8,899 nucleotides of DNA, taken from Pseudomonadota bacterium (GTDB taxonomy: Bacteria; Pseudomonadota; Gammaproteobacteria; Burkholderiales; Burkholderiaceae_C). Below are positions 1 to 5,530 of this stretch, in pieces. Position numbers and translations under genes: made by a program. The first letter of the stretch is position 1. Every line of letters begins with the position of its first letter. The notes beneath the pieces were generated by a model that was not told the DNA's origin, did no database searches, and worked only from the letters and a program-made list of their open reading frames with translations. The DNA lies in contig JAFECV010000066.1 of assembly GCA_018241985.1 (NCBI GenBank), positions 1-8,899 on the forward strand, in the 5' to 3' direction.

Positions 1-338
1 AGCGTGTAGGGCACCAGGCCGCCGTTCGCCGCGCCCAGCATGAAGCCGGTCCCGACGTTCGTGCCGCCGTTCGCGGCAGACGGCGTCAGGCCGACGGTGA
101 ACGGCGTCTTGTTCGAGCAGTTCACCTTGAAGGTGTTGCTGCCGTTCTGGTTCACGGCGGTGGTCGTGGCCACCACGGAGCCCAGGTTGATGTTGGTCGG
201 CGCGGTGGTCACCGCGCAGGACGAGGTGATCGTCATCTGGACCTGGAAGTTTGCGGTGGCCGTGGCGGCCTGGGAGACGCCGACAGCGCCGGCGGCCATG
301 GCGACGAGAGCGAGCTTGGCGATCAGTTGCTTGTTCAT
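1..338 (-). CDS. Spore coat U (SCPU/Csu-type) secreted pilin-like protein, 3' end outside window
   Basis: The reverse strand encodes 112 codons from an ATG at 338-336, open at the left edge, so only the N-terminal part is present. Residues 1-24 are a clear Sec signal peptide: MNKQ, a hydrophobic Leu/Ala/Val core, then VSQA, with likely cleavage before A25. The mature part has the SCPU pattern: ITSSCAV with Cys41, a Thr/Asn-rich beta stretch with NINLGSV, and VNCSNKTPFTVGL with Cys74. In this family the two cysteines are expected to form a disulfide. SCPU proteins are secreted beta-sandwich subunits, many of them in chaperone-usher (Csu-type) pili involved in adhesion and biofilm. A purine-rich RBS (AAGGAA) lies about 7 bases before the start. 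Any chaperone and usher genes would lie downstream, to the left of the window, so assignment to a pilus operon is inference. Family call is firm; exact role is not. Confidence 0.88.
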   Translation of the reverse strand, partial: MNKQLIAKLALVAMAAGAVGVSQAATATANFQVQMTITSSCAVTTAPTNINLGSVVATTTAVNQNGSNTFKVNCSNKTPFTVGLTPSAANGGTNVGTGFMLGAANGGLVPYT

Positions 339-400
339 CTCAGGTTCCTTTCGTGCGGCGTGCCGCGTAATTCAATGGTTTGCAGAGTTACTACCGAGTA

Positions 401-433
401 GCAAAGTGCTTTGTGGTCGAAAGTGCTCTTTGC
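401..433. repeat. Short direct and inverted repeats in the SCPU leader
   Basis: AAAGTGCT occurs twice, at 403-410 and 420-427, 17 bases apart. GCAAAG (401-406) and CTTTGC (428-433) form an outer 6-bp inverted repeat around them. CAAAGTGCTTTG (402-413) is itself nearly palindromic. All lie just downstream of the inferred transcription start (about 436), so they could be operators or fold in the leader RNA. Further down the leader, the inverted pair GCGG/CCGC at 355-366 sits next to the RBS. Confidence 0.4.
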
Positions 434-442
434 ATGGGGCGA

Positions 443-472
443 ATGATAGGAGGCGAAACCAGACGCCGTCAA
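443..472 (-). promoter_or_regulatory. Sigma70-type promoter for the SCPU gene
   Basis: On the minus strand there is TTGACG (472-467), an 18-base spacer and TATCAT (448-443), matching 5/6 and 5/6 of the sigma70 consensus. Transcription would begin near 436, giving a leader of about 98 nt before the SCPU start at 338. It is the best-looking promoter in the window. Placement is by eye only. Confidence 0.65.
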
Positions 473-486
473 AGTTTTCAGCCCAA

Positions 487-512
487 GAAAACGCGAAAAA
501 CAACACGTTTTC
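487..512. promoter_or_regulatory. 26-bp dyad GAAAACG-N12-CGTTTTC, possible operator
   Basis: A perfect 7-bp inverted repeat (487-493 and 506-512) flanks an A-rich 12-base centre. It lies about 15-40 bases upstream of the SCPU -35 box, around -51 to -76 from the inferred start, a typical activator position. No regulator family is recognised from the half-site. Chance occurrence is possible in this AT-richer stretch. Confidence 0.4.
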
Positions 513-551
513 AAGCGCTTACGAACAAAACCTGCAGTTGTTGCCCGGTTT

Positions 552-569
552 CCGTGAGCGATTTCACGG
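552..569. promoter_or_regulatory. CRP-like dyad CCGTGA-N6-TCACGG
   Basis: A perfect 6-bp inverted repeat with a 6-base spacer (GCGATT) contains the GTGA-N6-TCAC core that defines CRP/Vfr/Clp-type binding sites. The flanks are C/G where the E. coli consensus has T/A. The centre (560.5) is about 124 bases upstream of the inferred SCPU start site, far for direct activation but possible. No such regulator is encoded in the window, so the assignment rests only on the motif. Confidence 0.45.
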
Positions 570-577
570 TATTACGC

Positions 578-622
578 GGTAGTGCGGCCGCGATAGTGAC
601 GAACTAATGCCATGGCACTACC
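578..622. repeat. Long-spaced inverted repeat enclosing two palindromes
   Basis: GGTAGTGC (578-585) is repeated in inverted form as GCACTACC (615-622), and the match extends to GCGG/CCCGC with a one-base bulge. The 29-base interval contains the 8-bp palindrome GCGGCCGC (584-591, overlapping the left arm). The 10-bp palindrome TGCCATGGCA (608-617) overlaps the right arm. It lies between the lrp terminator and the SCPU upstream region. Function is unknown; it may be a protein-binding site or a terminator-like fold without a T-run. Confidence 0.4.
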
Positions 623-676
623 CGCAATTTTGTGAACAGCGTCACGCCGCGCCGCGCCGGACCCGCGCGTCGTGCG

Positions 677-694
677 AAAAAACGGTGGCGACCG
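677..694 (-). terminator. Probable short intrinsic terminator of the Lrp/AsnC-family gene
   Basis: Read on the minus strand, directly after the TAG stop (698-696), there is CGGT-CGCC-ACCG followed at once by six T residues (682-677). The stem is only 4 bp, which is weak, but the T-run position is exactly right for the end of the regulator transcript. Confidence 0.5.
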
Positions 695-695
695 G

Positions 696-1181
696 CTAGC
701 GGGAGCGCGCCGGCGGATGCGGCAGCGGCAGCGGGGCGCGCGCCTTGACCTCGCCGAGCGAGAAGCTGGTGTGCATGTCCTTCACGTTCGGCAGGGTCAT
801 CAGGTGCTTGAGCGCGAAGCGCGAGAAGCCGTCGAGGTCGGTCGCGACCACCTGCAGCTCGAAGGTGCCGGTGCCGCTGATGTAGTGGCAGGCGATCACT
901 TCGGGGAGCTTGCGTATCGCCGCCTCGAGCGCGCGCGTGGCGTCGGCCGCGATGTGCTCGGCGTCGAGCCGCACGAACGCGAGCACGCCCAGGCCGAGCT
1001 TGCGCCGGTCGAGTTCGGCGCGGTAGCCCAGGATGTAGCCCGCCTGCTCGAGCGCGCGCACGCGGCGCCAGCAGGGCGCGGCCGACAGGCCGACGCGCTG
1101 CGCAAGCTCGGCGTTGGAGAGGCGCCCGTCGGCCTGCAGTTCGCGCAGGATCGCGAGGTCGAACTTGTCGAGTGTTTCCAT
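696..1181 (-). CDS. Lrp/AsnC-family transcriptional regulator
   Basis: The protein is 161 residues, the usual family size. The N-terminal part (about 4-60) has the AsnC-type helix-turn-helix: LDKFDLAILRELQADGR, then LSNAELAQRVGLS, then CWRRVRALEQAGYI. The C-terminal part (about 65-150) is a RAM effector-binding domain with the typical PEVIACHYISGTGTFELQV and VKDMHTSFSLGEVK segments. The tail is Pro/Arg-rich and unremarkable. Such proteins form dimers to octamers, sense amino acids and bind DNA near their own and adjacent promoters. The ATG at 1181-1179 is chosen because it gives the standard METLDKFDL start and has an AGAGG Shine-Dalgarno about 7 bases upstream. It is divergent from the indolepyruvate oxidoreductase gene across 115 bases, which suggests, as inference, that it controls that gene and responds to an aromatic or related amino acid or 2-oxo acid. 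Confidence 0.96.
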   Translation of the reverse strand: METLDKFDLAILRELQADGRLSNAELAQRVGLSAAPCWRRVRALEQAGYILGYRAELDRRKLGLGVLAFVRLDAEHIAADATRALEAAIRKLPEVIACHYISGTGTFELQVVATDLDGFSRFALKHLMTLPNVKDMHTSFSLGEVKARAPLPLPHPPARSR

Positions 1182-1195
1182 GGATCGCCTCTTTG

Positions 1196-1216
1196 AGCAA
1201 GATTCTTTCGAATGCT
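1196..1216. promoter_or_regulatory. Possible Lrp/AsnC-type operator AGCA-N13-TGCT
   Basis: The dyad AGCA (1196-1199) and TGCT (1213-1216) encloses an AT-rich interval with ATTC-TTTC-GAAT (1202-1213). The outer bases fit the AG-A...T-CT ends of Lrp-type sites, though the spacing is longer than in the E. coli 15-mer. It overlaps the candidate -10 box and start site of the regulator gene, which would suit autorepression. Low confidence, by eye only. Confidence 0.25.
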
Positions 1217-1241
1217 ACCGATTTTCCGGCAAAGAACGCAA
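1212..1241 (-). promoter_or_regulatory. Candidate promoter of the Lrp/AsnC-family gene
   Basis: On the minus strand there is TTGCGT (1241-1236), an 18-base spacer and TAGCAT (1217-1212). The match to consensus is modest (3/6 at -35, 4/6 at -10). The start site would be near 1205, leaving a short leader. It lies back to back with the candidate promoter of the oxidoreductase gene. Confidence 0.4.
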
Positions 1242-1269
1242 AGACATATCCGGGCCGCGCGCCTACACT
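1241..1269 (+). promoter_or_regulatory. Candidate promoter of the indolepyruvate oxidoreductase gene
   Basis: AAGACA (1241-1246), a 17-base spacer and TACACT (1264-1269) match the sigma70 consensus at 4/6 and 4/6. Transcription would start near 1276, about 21 bases before the ATG. A tandem GCAAAGA (1229-1235 and 1238-1244), 9 bases apart, overlaps the -35 region and may be a regulator site. Confidence 0.45.
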
Positions 1270-1296
1270 TGCGCTTCAAACGAAGGAGACCGAGCC

Positions 1297-4200
1297 ATGA
1301 ACGCGCCGCTGCCCGAACACATTCGCAAGGCCCTGGAGACGGTCACGCTCGACGACAAATACGCGCTGGATCACGGCCGCGCGTTCATGAGCGGCGTGCA
1401 GGCGCTGGTCAAGCTGCCGATGCTGCAGCGGCTGCGCGACGCGCAGGCGGGCAAGAACACGGCAGGCTTCGTCAGCGGCTACCGCGGTTCGCCGCTCGGC
1501 GGCTACGACCAGGCGCTGTGGAAGGCCAAGGACTACCTTGCGGCGCAAAACGTCGTGTTCCAGCCCGGCGTGAACGAGGAGCTGGCCGCGACCGCCCTGT
1601 GGGGCACGCAGCAGCTCGGCTTCGCGCCGCAGGGCTCGAACCGGTTCGACGGCGTGTTCGGCATCTGGTACGGCAAGGGGCCGGGCGTGGACCGCTGCTC
1701 GGACGTGTTCAAGCACGCGAACATGGCCGGCACCACGCCGTGGGGCGGCGTGATCGCGGTCGCCGGCGACGACCATGTCGCCAAGAGCAGCACCGCCGCG
1801 CACCAGAGCGACCACATCTTCAAGGCCTGCGGGCTGCCGGTGTTCTTTCCGGCGAGCGTGCAGGAAATCCTGGACTTCGGCGTGCACGCGTTCGCGATGA
1901 GCCGCTACGCCGGCGTCTGGGCCGGCATGAAGACGATCCAGGAAGTAGTCGAATCGAGCAGCACCGCGGTGATCGATCCGGATCGCGTGCAGGTGGCGAT
2001 CCCGACCGACTTCGAGATGCCGCCGGGCGGCGTGCACATCCGCTGGCCCGACCATGCGCTCGAGCAGGAGGCGCGGCTGTACCTCACCAAGTGGTACGCG
2101 GCGCTGGCCTACGTGCGCGCGAACCGGCTGAACTACAACGTGATCGAAGGGCCGAATGACCGCTTCGGCATCATCGCCAGCGGCAAGGCGTACAACGACA
2201 CGCGCCAGGCGCTGATCGACCTCGGGCTGGACGACGCGACCTGCCGGCGCCTCGGCATCCGGCTGCACAAGGTCGGCGTGGTCTGGCCGCTGGAGGCGCA
2301 GCTCACGCGCGCGTTCGCGACCGGCCTCACCGAAATCCTGGTGGTCGAGGAAAAGCGCCAGGTGATCGAGTACCAGCTCAAGGAAGAGCTCTACAACTGG
2401 CGCGCCGACGTGCGCCCGAACGTGGTCGGCAAGTACGCCGAAGCGGGCGATGGCGGCGGCGAATGGTCGCTCGCGAACCCGACCGCGAACACGCTGCTGC
2501 GCGCGAACGCGGACCTGACGCCGGCGCTGATTGCTGCGGCGATCGCGGCGCGGCTGCGTCGGCTCGGCTTGGATGCCGACATCGCCGCGCGCATCGACGC
2601 GCAGCTCGCGATCCTGCAGGCCAAGGAGCGCGCGATGCAGACGGCGAAAGCCCCGGCCGACCGCATGCCCTGGTTCTGCTCGGGCTGCCCGCACAACACG
2701 TCGACCCGCGTGCCCGAGGGCTCGCGCGCGATGGCCGGCATCGGCTGCCATTTCATGGCGACCTGGATGGACCGCAGCACGATCGGCTTCACGCAGATGG
2801 GCGGCGAAGGCGTGCCCTGGGTCGGCCAGGCGCCGTTCTCCCACGAGAAGCACGTGTTCGCGAACCTGGGCGACGGCACCTACTACCACAGCGGCTCGCT
2901 GGCGGTGCGCCAGGCGGTGGCGGCGGGCGCCAACATCACCTACAAGATCCTCTACAACGACGCCGTCGCCATGACCGGCGGGCAGCCGATCGGCGAGCGG
3001 CCCGAAGGCCTGTCGGTCGTGCAGATCGCGCAGAACATGCGCGCCGAAGGCGCCGCGAAGATCACCGTCGTGACCGACGAGCCCGAGAAGTACGAGGGCG
3101 CGCGCGCCAAGGGCCTGCCCGACGGCATCGCCATCGAACACCGGGACCGGCTCGACGCGATCCAGCGCGAGTTCCGCGAGATCGCCGGCACCACGGTCAT
3201 CATCTACGACCAGACCTGCGCGACCGAGAAGCGCCGCCGGCGCAAGCGCGGGACCATGGTCGATCCGGCCAAACGCGTGGTGATCAACGAGCTGGTCTGC
3301 GAGGGCTGCGGCGACTGCGGCGAGCAGTCGAACTGCCTGTCGGTCGAGCCGCTGGAGACCGAGTTCGGCCGCAAGCGCACGATCAACCAGTCGAGCTGCA
3401 ACAAGGATTTCTCCTGCGTCAAGGGCTTTTGCCCGAGCTTCGTCACCGTCGAGGGCGGAAAGATGAAGGCCAAAACACAGGCGCAGGCGCCTGTGTCCTT
3501 GGGCGCCTTCGGCGAACTGCCCTTGCCGGCGCTGCCGGTTTTGGATGGCGCGTACGGCATCGTGGTTGCCGGGGTCGGCGGCACCGGCGTCATCACGATC
3601 GGGCAGCTGCTCGGCATGGCCGCGCACCTGGAGGGCAAGGGCATCGTCACGCAGGACGCGGCCGGCCTCGCGCAGAAGGGCGGCGCGACCTGGAGCCATG
3701 TGCTGATCGCCGCCAGCCAGGACGAGATCCGCACGACGCGGGTCGGCATGGCCGCGGCCGACCTCGTGATCGGCTGCGACCCGATCGTCAGCGCCGGCAA
3801 GGAGACCGCGCTGCGCATGCGCCAGGGCCGCACCCGGGTCGCGTTGAACGTGCACAGCGCGCCGACCGCGGCCTTCGTGCACGACGCCGACTGGAAGAAC
3901 CCGGCCAGCGCCTGCGCGGCCGAGATCGTGCATGCCGTCGGCGCCGACGCGCTCGGTCCGTTCGACGCCGACACCGCCGCCAAGCGGCTGATGGGCGACG
4001 CCATCTATGCGAACCCGATGCTGCTCGGCTACGCCTGGCAAAAGGGCTGGGTGCCGCTCGAACTCGCATCGCTGCTGCGCGCGATCGAGCTGAACGCGGT
4101 CGCGGTCGACCAGAACAAGGCCGCGTTCGAATGGGGCCGCCGCGCCGCGCACGACCCGAAAGCCGTCGCCGCGCTGCTCGCACCCGCGCAGGTGATCGCG

Positions 4201-4863
4201 TTCAAGCCGCGCGAGACGCTCGAGACGATCGTTGCGCGCCGCGCCCTGTTCCTGACCGCCTACCAGAACGCCGCCTATGCAGAGCGCTACCGCGAATTCG
4301 TCGAGCGGGTGCGTCAGGCCGAAAGCAGCCTGGGCAAGACCCAGCTCGCCGAGGCGGTCGCGCGCTACCTGTTCAAGCTGATGGCGTACAAGGACGAGTA
4401 CGAGGTCGCGCGGCTGCACGTCGACCCGGCGTTCCACGAGCGCATCGCGGCGATGTTCGAGGGCGGCTACAAGCTCGCCTACCACCTTGCGCCGCCGCTC
4501 TTGGCCCAACGCAACGAAAAGGGCGAACTGCAGAAGCGCCGCTTCGGTCCGGCGACGTTGACGCTGTTCAAGTTGCTTGCGCGGCTCAAGGGCCTGCGTG
4601 GCACCGCGTTCGACATCTTCGGCAAGAGCGAAGAGCGCCGCGCCGAGCGCGCGCTGATAGCGGAGTACCGGGCGAGCATCGAAGAGCTGCTCGGCACGCT
4701 TTCCGCCGACAACCACGCGCAGGCGCTCGCGATCGCGCGCATCCCGGAGCAGATCCGCGGCTACGGGCACGTGAAGGCGCGCCACCTCGCGGCCGCGCGC
4801 GGCCAGTGGCAGGCGTTGATGGACGAGTGGCGCGCGCCGCGCCGGGCGCAGCAAGTAGCCTGA
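1297..4863 (+). CDS. Indolepyruvate:ferredoxin oxidoreductase, fused alpha/gamma type
   Basis: This 1188-residue protein has the size of the large fused proteobacterial form. The family decarboxylates indolepyruvate and other aryl pyruvates with CoA, giving aryl-acetyl-CoA, CO2 and reduced ferredoxin. Residues about 20-400 are the N-terminal pyrimidine-type half (FVSGYRGSPLGGYD). CSGCPHNTS (461-469) and a second Cys at GIGCHF precede the TPP domain, which has GDG (525-527) and NDAVAMTGGQP (554-564) for the Mg-diphosphate. A cysteine-rich segment follows: C668, C671, C674, C680, then C701, C707, C712, likely binding Fe-S. The gamma domain begins near 753 with the glycine motif GVGGTGV (759-765). 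The last 300 or so residues fit the C-terminal domain of this fused type (DUF6537). The ATG at 1297 is preferred over upstream in-frame starts because GAAGGAGAC (1282-1290) is a strong RBS and upstream codons overlap the divergent gene. No ferredoxin gene is adjacent. Confidence 0.96.
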   Translation: MNAPLPEHIRKALETVTLDDKYALDHGRAFMSGVQALVKLPMLQRLRDAQAGKNTAGFVSGYRGSPLGGYDQALWKAKDYLAAQNVVFQPGVNEELAATALWGTQQLGFAPQGSNRFDGVFGIWYGKGPGVDRCSDVFKHANMAGTTPWGGVIAVAGDDHVAKSSTAAHQSDHIFKACGLPVFFPASVQEILDFGVHAFAMSRYAGVWAGMKTIQEVVESSSTAVIDPDRVQVAIPTDFEMPPGGVHIRWPDHALEQEARLYLTKWYAALAYVRANRLNYNVIEGPNDRFGIIASGKAYNDTRQALIDLGLDDATCRRLGIRLHKVGVVWPLEAQLTRAFATGLTEILVVEEKRQVIEYQLKEELYNWRADVRPNVVGKYAEAGDGGGEWSLANPTANTLLRANADLTPALIAAAIAARLRRLGLDADIAARIDAQLAILQAKERAMQTAKAPADRMPWFCSGCPHNTSTRVPEGSRAMAGIGCHFMATWMDRSTIGFTQMGGEGVPWVGQAPFSHEKHVFANLGDGTYYHSGSLAVRQAVAAGANITYKILYNDAVAMTGGQPIGERPEGLSVVQIAQNMRAEGAAKITVVTDEPEKYEGARAKGLPDGIAIEHRDRLDAIQREFREIAGTTVIIYDQTCATEKRRRRKRGTMVDPAKRVVINELVCEGCGDCGEQSNCLSVEPLETEFGRKRTINQSSCNKDFSCVKGFCPSFVTVEGGKMKAKTQAQAPVSLGAFGELPLPALPVLDGAYGIVVAGVGGTGVITIGQLLGMAAHLEGKGIVTQDAAGLAQKGGATWSHVLIAASQDEIRTTRVGMAAADLVIGCDPIVSAGKETALRMRQGRTRVALNVHSAPTAAFVHDADWKNPASACAAEIVHAVGADALGPFDADTAAKRLMGDAIYANPMLLGYAWQKGWVPLELASLLRAIELNAVAVDQNKAAFEWGRRAAHDPKAVAALLAPAQVIAFKPRETLETIVARRALFLTAYQNAAYAERYREFVERVRQAESSLGKTQLAEAVARYLFKLMAYKDEYEVARLHVDPAFHERIAAMFEGGYKLAYHLAPPLLAQRNEKGELQKRRFGPATLTLFKLLARLKGLRGTAFDIFGKSEERRAERALIAEYRASIEELLGTLSADNHAQALAIARIPEQIRGYGHVKARHLAAARGQWQALMDEWRAPRRAQQVA

Positions 4864-4870
4864 GCCGGTT

Positions 4871-4936
4871 TTAAGGATCAAATCGACCTCAAGCGAAGGC
4901 GGGACGCTCGCTGTATGCTACAAATAAAGTAGCAAT
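4871..4936. repeat. Two-hairpin intergenic element, probable dispersed repeat
   Basis: Just after the oxidoreductase stop lies an AT-richer block: an ATCAAATCGACCTCAAGCG segment (4878-4896), a hairpin AGCGA-N11-TCGCT (4892-4912) and a hairpin TGCTAC-AAATAAA-GTAGCA (4916-4934, perfect 6-bp stem). There is no T-run on either side, so it is not a normal intrinsic terminator. The order of parts resembles, from memory, a repeat scattered between genes in Comamonadaceae genomes. Its copy number cannot be tested from one copy, and it may still act as an mRNA 3'-end stabiliser. Confidence 0.55.
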
Positions 4937-5001
4937 CCGCGATCTGGTCGCAGCCGGCGCGGGCATGCGCCGCCGCCCGGCCGCGGCCCTGGGGGGCGAC
5001 T

Positions 5002-5007
5002 TACAAT
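5002..5007 (+). promoter_or_regulatory. Possible -10 box of the yajC-secDF promoter
   Basis: TACAAT stands out in GC-rich surroundings and matches 5/6 of the -10 consensus. No convincing -35 hexamer is seen 16-18 bases upstream, where the sequence is almost all G and C. If used, the leader before the yajC GTG would be about 90 nt. A separate promoter is expected here because the upstream gene is unrelated and 239 bases away. Confidence 0.35.
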
Positions 5008-5063
5008 CAACGGTTCTCCGCCCTGCGCGCCAAGCGTGCGCCGGCGGACGTTCATTGATCCCT

Positions 5064-5079
5064 GCCGGCCCTGGCCGGC
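5064..5079 (+). other. GC-rich leader hairpin just before the yajC RBS
   Basis: GCCGGC (5064-5069), loop CCTG, GCCGGC (5074-5079) forms a 6-bp all-GC stem ending 7 bases before the CTGGAG ribosome binding site (5087-5092). GCCGGCCCT is also a direct repeat with period 10 (5064-5072 and 5074-5082). The hairpin could influence translation of yajC; no known riboswitch is recognised. Confidence 0.35.
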
Positions 5080-5102
5080 CCTTGCCCTGGAGTCGTTTCC
5101 CC

Positions 5103-5435
5103 GTGTTCATTTCCTCCGCCTTTGCACAGACCGCCGCACCCGCCGCCGCGTCGGGCGACATGCTGAGTTCGCTCACCAGCATGGCGCCGCTGGTGCTGAT
5201 GTTCGTGGTGCTGTACTTCATCATGATCCGGCCGCAGATGAAGCGGCAGAAGGAGCAGCGCAACATGCTGGCCGCGCTCGCCAAGGGCGACGAGGTCGCG
5301 ACCAGCGGCGGCGTGCTGGGGCGCATCACCAAGATCGGCGACACCCAGCTGAGCCTGGAGATCGCCGCCGGCGTCGAGGTGCAGCTGCAGCGCAGCGCGG
5401 TGGTGCAGGTGCTGCCCAAGGGCACGCTGAAATAA
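5103..5435 (+). CDS. yajC: Sec translocon accessory subunit YajC
   Basis: This is a 110-residue inner-membrane protein of normal YajC length. The start is taken as GTG at 5103 because the protein then begins (M/V)FISSAFAQTA, the form I know from Burkholderiales YajC, and CTGGAG lies 10 bases upstream. An in-frame ATG at 4965 would add 46 Arg/Pro-rich residues without family resemblance. A single membrane helix spans about 28-42 (PLVLMFVVLYFIMI) and is followed at once by the hallmark RPQMKRQKEQ. The cytoplasmic part is a small beta-rich domain (GDEVATSGGVLGRITKIGD, then VEVQLQRSAVVQVLPKG). YajC associates with SecD-SecF and SecYEG at the membrane; it is dispensable in E. coli and its precise role is unclear. 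It heads a probable yajC-secD-secF operon. Confidence in identity is very high, in the start codon good. Confidence 0.97.
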   Translation: MFISSAFAQTAAPAAASGDMLSSLTSMAPLVLMFVVLYFIMIRPQMKRQKEQRNMLAALAKGDEVATSGGVLGRITKIGDTQLSLEIAAGVEVQLQRSAVVQVLPKGTLK

Positions 5436-5436
5436 G

Positions 5437-5470
5437 CGGCCCGGGCGCGGGCCGAGCGGCGCCCGGCCGC
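5437..5470 (+). other. Two consecutive GC hairpins in the yajC-secD linker
   Basis: Two bases after the yajC stop, CGGCCCG-GGCG-CGGGCCG (5437-5454) forms a 7-bp all-GC stem with a 4-base loop. GCGGC-GCCCG-GCCGC (5456-5470) follows at once. No T-run follows, so complete termination is unlikely. The rest of the linker contains the palindrome CCCCGGGG (5472-5479) and a small GGC-GAAA-GCC hairpin (5510-5519) before the secD ATG. Likely roles are mRNA stabilisation or control of secD expression; both are inference. Confidence 0.45.
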
Positions 5471-5530
5471 ACCCCGGGGCCGCGCCCCCATCCTCCAAAG
5501 CAACAGCCTGGCGAAAGCCGAAGCGCGAAC

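Larger units (their letters stand above)
339..695. other. Intergenic region between the lrp-like gene and the SCPU gene
   Basis: No credible gene lies here. The open frames crossing it lack family resemblance and run antisense through the SCPU signal peptide region. Base composition drops visibly between about 370 and 600 compared with the strongly GC-rich coding around it. The stretch holds the SCPU promoter, leader repeats, three dyads and the lrp terminator described separately. Confidence 0.8.

Noticed and set aside
40..582. Plus-strand open frame across the SCPU gene and its upstream region
   Set aside because: It runs antisense to a clear signal peptide and SCPU domain and continues through non-coding regulatory sequence; no recognisable protein.
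668..712. Unusual cysteine spacing of the oxidoreductase as evidence of a defective Fe-S cluster
   Set aside because: Seven cysteines are present in a conserved-looking segment, and I believe the same pattern is normal for the fused proteobacterial family.
604..1200. Alternative minus-strand and plus-strand frames over the Lrp/AsnC-family gene
   Set aside because: Arg/Ala-rich shadows; only the 696-1181 frame gives a helix-turn-helix plus RAM domain.
2463..4874. Second long plus-strand frame inside the oxidoreductase gene
   Set aside because: Arg/Ala/Gly-rich frame-shifted shadow without family resemblance; the oxidoreductase frame is intact throughout, so no frameshift is implied.
1276..4881. 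Antisense open frame of about 1200 codons opposite the oxidoreductase
   Set aside because: It is the mirror frame of a GC-rich gene. Its translation is rich in Arg, Ala, His and Asp, with no domain pattern, and the plus strand has unmistakable catalytic motifs.
4914..4919. TATGCT as the -10 box of the yajC promoter
   Set aside because: No matching -35 at 16-19 bases upstream and it lies inside the hairpin element; TACAAT at 5002-5007 is closer to the gene and a better match.
4916..4934. The TGCTAC/GTAGCA hairpin as an intrinsic terminator of the oxidoreductase gene
   Set aside because: A 6-bp stem of mixed composition and no following T-run on the plus strand (ATCCGC follows); it fits a repeat element better.
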